Shown here piece after piece: positions 19,408 through 22,363 of a stretch of 22,363 nucleotides of DNA; the first letter of the stretch is position 1, and each line of letters opens with the position of its first letter. Below the pieces are notes generated by a model. It had not been told where the DNA came from and did not search any database. It was given only the letters and a program-made list of their open reading frames with translations. Source of the DNA: Rozella allomycis CSF55 (Eukaryota; Rozellomycota); the NCBI GenBank assembly GCA_000442015.1, contig KE561209.1:396658-419020 (forward strand), given 5' to 3'. Position numbers and translations under genes: made by a program.

Positions 19408-20245
19408 TAGTTAAAAATTTGATGATAATTTATTGGAACATTTATGTAATAAGGCAACCCAACTTGAAAATACTCCATCGGATGCATTAAAAATACTTTC
19501 CCTGTTTTATCAAACAGTGGAAGGTTTAGCAATTAAAGAATGCAGAACGCAATTCTTGAAAAGAATGGTTCCTATAAACTGACCCATCCGAAAATAGATT
19601 CAGAAATGTTCTGGCTACTTAATGGATCAACATTTAAACGAACGAAATATATTAAGAATTTGGAATCTTATTTGGAAAACAAATTTAATACCTTATCATC
19701 AACAAATTCTCTGGAAAATTTATGCTGGAAGAATAATGACAAATCTATTTATATCAACATTTCATAAAGACGTATCGTCTCTATGCTCCAATTGTCATTC
19801 GTGTGAAGAAACAATCACACATTAATTTAACAGTTGTTCATTTGTATCAAGACCTCTCTGGGAATTTGCGGTTGAATGGATCAGCATATATCTGTCTGTG
19901 GATTTGCCTCTAGAAATTACAAGTCGGTTTTTTAATGACTTATCATCCCATGCGAGTTTTTTTTGAAAGTGATAGATGTATTCTCTGAAGTAATACAGTT
20001 ATCGTACAAGATGGATTTTGGCTTGGAAGAAGCCANCAGTGTTTTCTTTGTCCACTGCAGTAGTTGGTACTTGCTGTACCGGCACCTCAAGTGAAAAGCT
20101 ATTGTTAGACAGGTTGTCCTCCCTGTTTTGTTTACTTTACCCTGGTTAATATCACTAGGGCCATAAGAGATCCGGAATTTCAGTAATTCCTCTCTCGGTA
20201 ACCTAATTAAAGNCAAAATCATTTTCCCGAATCTTTTCAAGAAGT
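19408..20245 (+). mobile_element. LINE fragment (zf-RVT zinc-binding C-terminus), plus copy
   Basis: The plus-strand frames read IWNLIWKTNLIPYHQQILWK, YAGRIMTNLFISTFHKDVS, LCSNCHSCEETITH, then after a stop FNSCSFVSRPLWEFAVEW. This is the CX2C...H...C pattern of the zinc-binding domain at the end of many LINE ORF2 proteins. The upstream frame (KECRTQFLKRM) is interrupted, and at least one stop and one frameshift are present. No RT or endonuclease core is seen, so it is 5'-truncated. It is interrupted at 20036-20213 by a 176-bp foreign piece bounded by two 'n' bases, after which LINE sequence resumes. An inverted copy lies at 21020-21781. Confidence 0.7.
20037..20212. other. 176-bp piece flanked by single 'n' bases inside the LINE copy
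   Basis: It has no counterpart in the inverted LINE copy, which reads straight through. The minus strand is open (RLPREELLKFRISYGPSDIN) but unrecognised. Probably a short contig set into the scaffold. Confidence 0.6.
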
Positions 20246-20629
20246 ATTATGTAATGTTTTAAATAAATTATTTTAGATATAAAATAATGTTAATAAAAAA
20301 TGTTGATATATTTTAAAAAAATATGTTTGGTCCTTTCTATAAATAGTATCCATAGTATCCTTTCTATAATTAGTATCAGAATAGAGATCCGTCAGCTCCA
20401 TGCGCTTATAGTATCTTAATCCTCATAAATTAGATAGTAAATCATAAGATAAAAAGAGTACAACAGATGTCGATTGAGAATGGATTTTCCTCCGTTCTAT
20501 TTATTGATATCTCCTTGGAGTTTTATATGGTCTATTCTTTCTATAAATAGTATCCTATTTATAGATCTATCAGTATTAAGAGATCCATATTGAGTACTCA
20601 TCAATCAGTATTTAATANGCGGAATATAA
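20246..20629. repeat. AT-rich non-coding region with a repeated TTTCTATAAATAGTATCC motif
   Basis: Three copies are seen, at about 20331-20351, 20358-20377 (TAATTAG variant) and 20535-20555. The first and third are preceded by TGGTC-like bases. CTATTTATAG palindromes occur within it. No gene is seen. Confidence 0.65.
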
Positions 20630-20770
20630 AATAAATTAAAAAGGGAATTTGCAATAGATTGTTCATTGGAATTGAGCAATGCTCAGGTCAAGTCTGAAGG
20701 GCAAGTTGTGCATGATTCAATTTTGGAGTTGATTGAAACTTTGCCAGTAAAGTTTCACCAGTCACGATGA
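20630..20770 (+). other. Small unassigned reading frame, possible 3' exon
   Basis: Open for 46 codons to TGA at 20768. It has protein-like composition: REFAIDCSLELSNAQVKSE, then VVHDSILELIETLPVKFHQ. There is no start codon, so it could be the last exon of a gene cut off by the 'n' at 20618. No family recognised. Confidence 0.25.
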
Positions 20771-21019
20771 CCGCGAACGAAATATATGCAATACATNTGA
20801 GGGTCGTAGACTCGTAGTCGGTATTAAGGTAACATCTTTGAGATCCATCAAGAATGCTTATAATATTCATGTTGATGAATGTTAACGGTGTCGTATAAGC
20901 CTTATCTGGAGTTTGATATCCGACCTTACTACAGGTGTCCCCCCATGGGCTAGGTGCGACACAAGGTACATTCAGAGAACAGCTTGCACAATTTCTTGAT
21001 ATATTGTGATCAAAATTAG
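20771..21019. other. Non-coding region with no recognised feature
   Basis: I see no gene, RNA gene or repeat. One isolated 'n' lies near 20797. Confidence 0.5.
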
Positions 21020-21781
21020 ACCGTCGAAAAGATTCGGAAAAATGATTTTAGCTTCTTCTAAGCCAAAATCCATCTTTTACGATAACTGTATTACTTCAAA
21101 AAATACAGCTATAACTTTCAAAAAAATCGCATGGGATGTCAAGTCAAGTCATTAATTAGCATAAAAACGCGACTTGAAATTACATTTGTCGATTCCACAG
21201 ACAAATGTATGTTGACCCATTCAACCGCAAATTCCCAGAGAGGTCTTGATAAAAAAGCAACTGTAAAATTTATGTGTGACTGTTTCTTCACACTAATGAC
21301 ATTTGGAGCATAGAGAAGATATGTCTTTATCAAATTTTGATATAAATAGATTTGTTATCATTCTTCCAGCATAAATTTTCTAGAGAATTGGTTGATGATA
21401 AGGTTAAAATTTTCTTTTTTTAATTAGTAAAAAAAATTTAGTTAAGTAATAATAGATAAATCTTCTATCTTCTTGAAAGATTGCTTGAATATGATCCAGT
21501 AATCTATGGCCGATAGATTATCTGGATATCTATCGCGAAGGAAGTCTATCGAATAAAGAGCAAAGGAATGGACAATCAAAACTAAATCCTTCAAATGAGC
21601 AAAGAGGTGTTGAAAATTTGTTTTCCAGATAAGATTCCAAAATCTTTATATATTTCGTTCGTTTAAATGTTGATAAATGATAAGTAGCCAGAACATATCT
21701 GAATCTATTTTTGGATGTGTCAGTTTATAGAAACCATTTTTTCTTCAAGAATTGCCTTCTGCACTCTTTAATTGTTAAATT
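21020..21781 (-). mobile_element. LINE fragment (zf-RVT C-terminus), inverted copy with an internal insertion
   Basis: Read on the minus strand from 21781, this matches the plus copy: AATTAAAGAGTGCAGAAGGC, ATGTTCTGGCTACTTA, CATTTAAACGAACGAAATAT, then GACCTCTCTGGGAATTTGCG, and finally GATGGATTTTGGCTTAGAAG. It differs by a roughly 200-bp insertion (about 21412-21617), by small indels, and by running continuously where the plus copy holds the 176-bp piece. The frames are broken. Its start abuts the CATTT tail of repeat copy B. Confidence 0.7.
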
Positions 21782-21784
21782 ATT

Positions 21785-22363
21785 GAATTTGAAATTAAAT
21801 GAAATGAAGTTTATTTAACGAGATGATTCCGGTTACATCGAGTTTGCAGCTGTAAGCTTCTATGATTCTATCGTGTGCGGTGTAAACAAGACCATGGCTA
21901 ATGTTGTTATGTGTTAATTTATTAACGTGTTAATTAACTTCTGGGGTTAGGCACTTAGGCTTGTCGTTTCCTTTGGACCGTCTCGGTCGCAAAAAGAATT
22001 TCTTCCACTCGCATTTTTAAGACGTTATCCCTCCATTGTCCGCTTTTTCTTCCGTGGCGGGCAAAAGGTCACCTGGGTTTGTCTTAGAATTTGTGTTGGT
22101 TCAACATGTTCCATTTTGGCTATTTGGTGAGCATGAAGCTGTCATGTTTTCAAAGAATGTTGTTCCTTTTGGCTTTCTTGGCCTCTCTCGCAGAGGCCAT
22201 AAAACAATCTTTTAAGAGTAGAAGAAGTCGTTAATATTACTTTAAATAAAAAAATATTTGAAATATAGAAAAGAATAATTTTAGTTCAGGTATTAAGCTT
22301 TTGGGTGGCTAGGTTACTGGGTCGGCATATGTCATTGACAAAAATTAGAGTAGTTGCAAACCG
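21785..22363 (-). repeat. 3' end of the dispersed repeat, copy B (inverted relative to copy A)
   Basis: Read on the minus strand, it ends ACTCGATGTAACCGGAATC, ATCTCGTTAAATAAACTTC, then ATTTCATTTAATTT. This matches the end of the repeat at 1-360. Upstream blocks GACCGAGACGGTCCAAAGG and CACGGAAGAAAAAGCGGAC also match. No coding frame is clear. A non-LTR 3' end is the likeliest identity. Confidence 0.55.

Noticed and set aside
1-22363. tRNA, rRNA or other structured RNA genes
   Set aside because: I looked for tRNA-like arms and conserved rRNA blocks and found none that I could support.
1-22363. Ciliate origin based on intron size
   Set aside because: TAA ends both intact genes, and TAA/TAG never occur as sense codons in their exons, so a Paramecium-type code does not fit.

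Overview
This is nuclear DNA from an AT-rich microbial eukaryote, probably a protist; I cannot name the lineage. Two intact housekeeping genes carry it: a spliceosomal SLU7 (2894-4532, +) and the cytosolic Fe-S assembly factor NAR1/CIAO3 (4558-5963, -). Homology is only continuous if eight introns of 26-29 nt are removed. With them removed, both coding sequences are exact multiples of three (490 and 450 residues). The exons contain no in-frame TAA, TAG or TGA, so the standard code fits. That argues against Paramecium-type ciliates, whose introns are similarly small. The two genes converge, with 25 bp between their stop codons.

Layout. 1-360 is the 3' end of a dispersed repeat. 342-1011 holds two head-to-head partial copies of an unrecognised coding sequence. 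1132-2413 is an F-box/ankyrin-repeat gene with one frame break. 2414-2893 is non-coding upstream of SLU7. SLU7 and NAR1 fill 2894-5963. From 6007 to 19406 the window is mostly a mosaic of broken pieces of a Ty3/Gypsy-type LTR retroelement: gag, protease, RT, RNase H and integrase, in both orientations. Between them lie a tail fragment with a chromodomain (14651-15130), a minisatellite (10660-10980) and a 1.6-kb stretch of unassigned fragments (7796-9400). 19408-22363 holds two inverted partial copies of a LINE zinc-binding C-terminus around AT-rich DNA. It ends in a second, inverted copy of the repeat seen at position 1.

About forty isolated single 'n' bases punctuate the sequence, almost all outside the 2.4-6.0 kb gene block. 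At many of them the sequence jumps to another copy or orientation of the same repeat, often re-reading a short near-duplicate. I read these as compressed assembly gaps. The order and orientation of the repeat pieces should therefore not be trusted without independent support, while the SLU7-NAR1 block is solid.

I found no RNA gene, CRISPR array or bacterial-type operon. The most interesting biology is the uniform set of micro-introns. Those whose length is a multiple of three contain an in-frame stop, and the set includes the gene for SLU7, a factor that helps select 3' splice sites.
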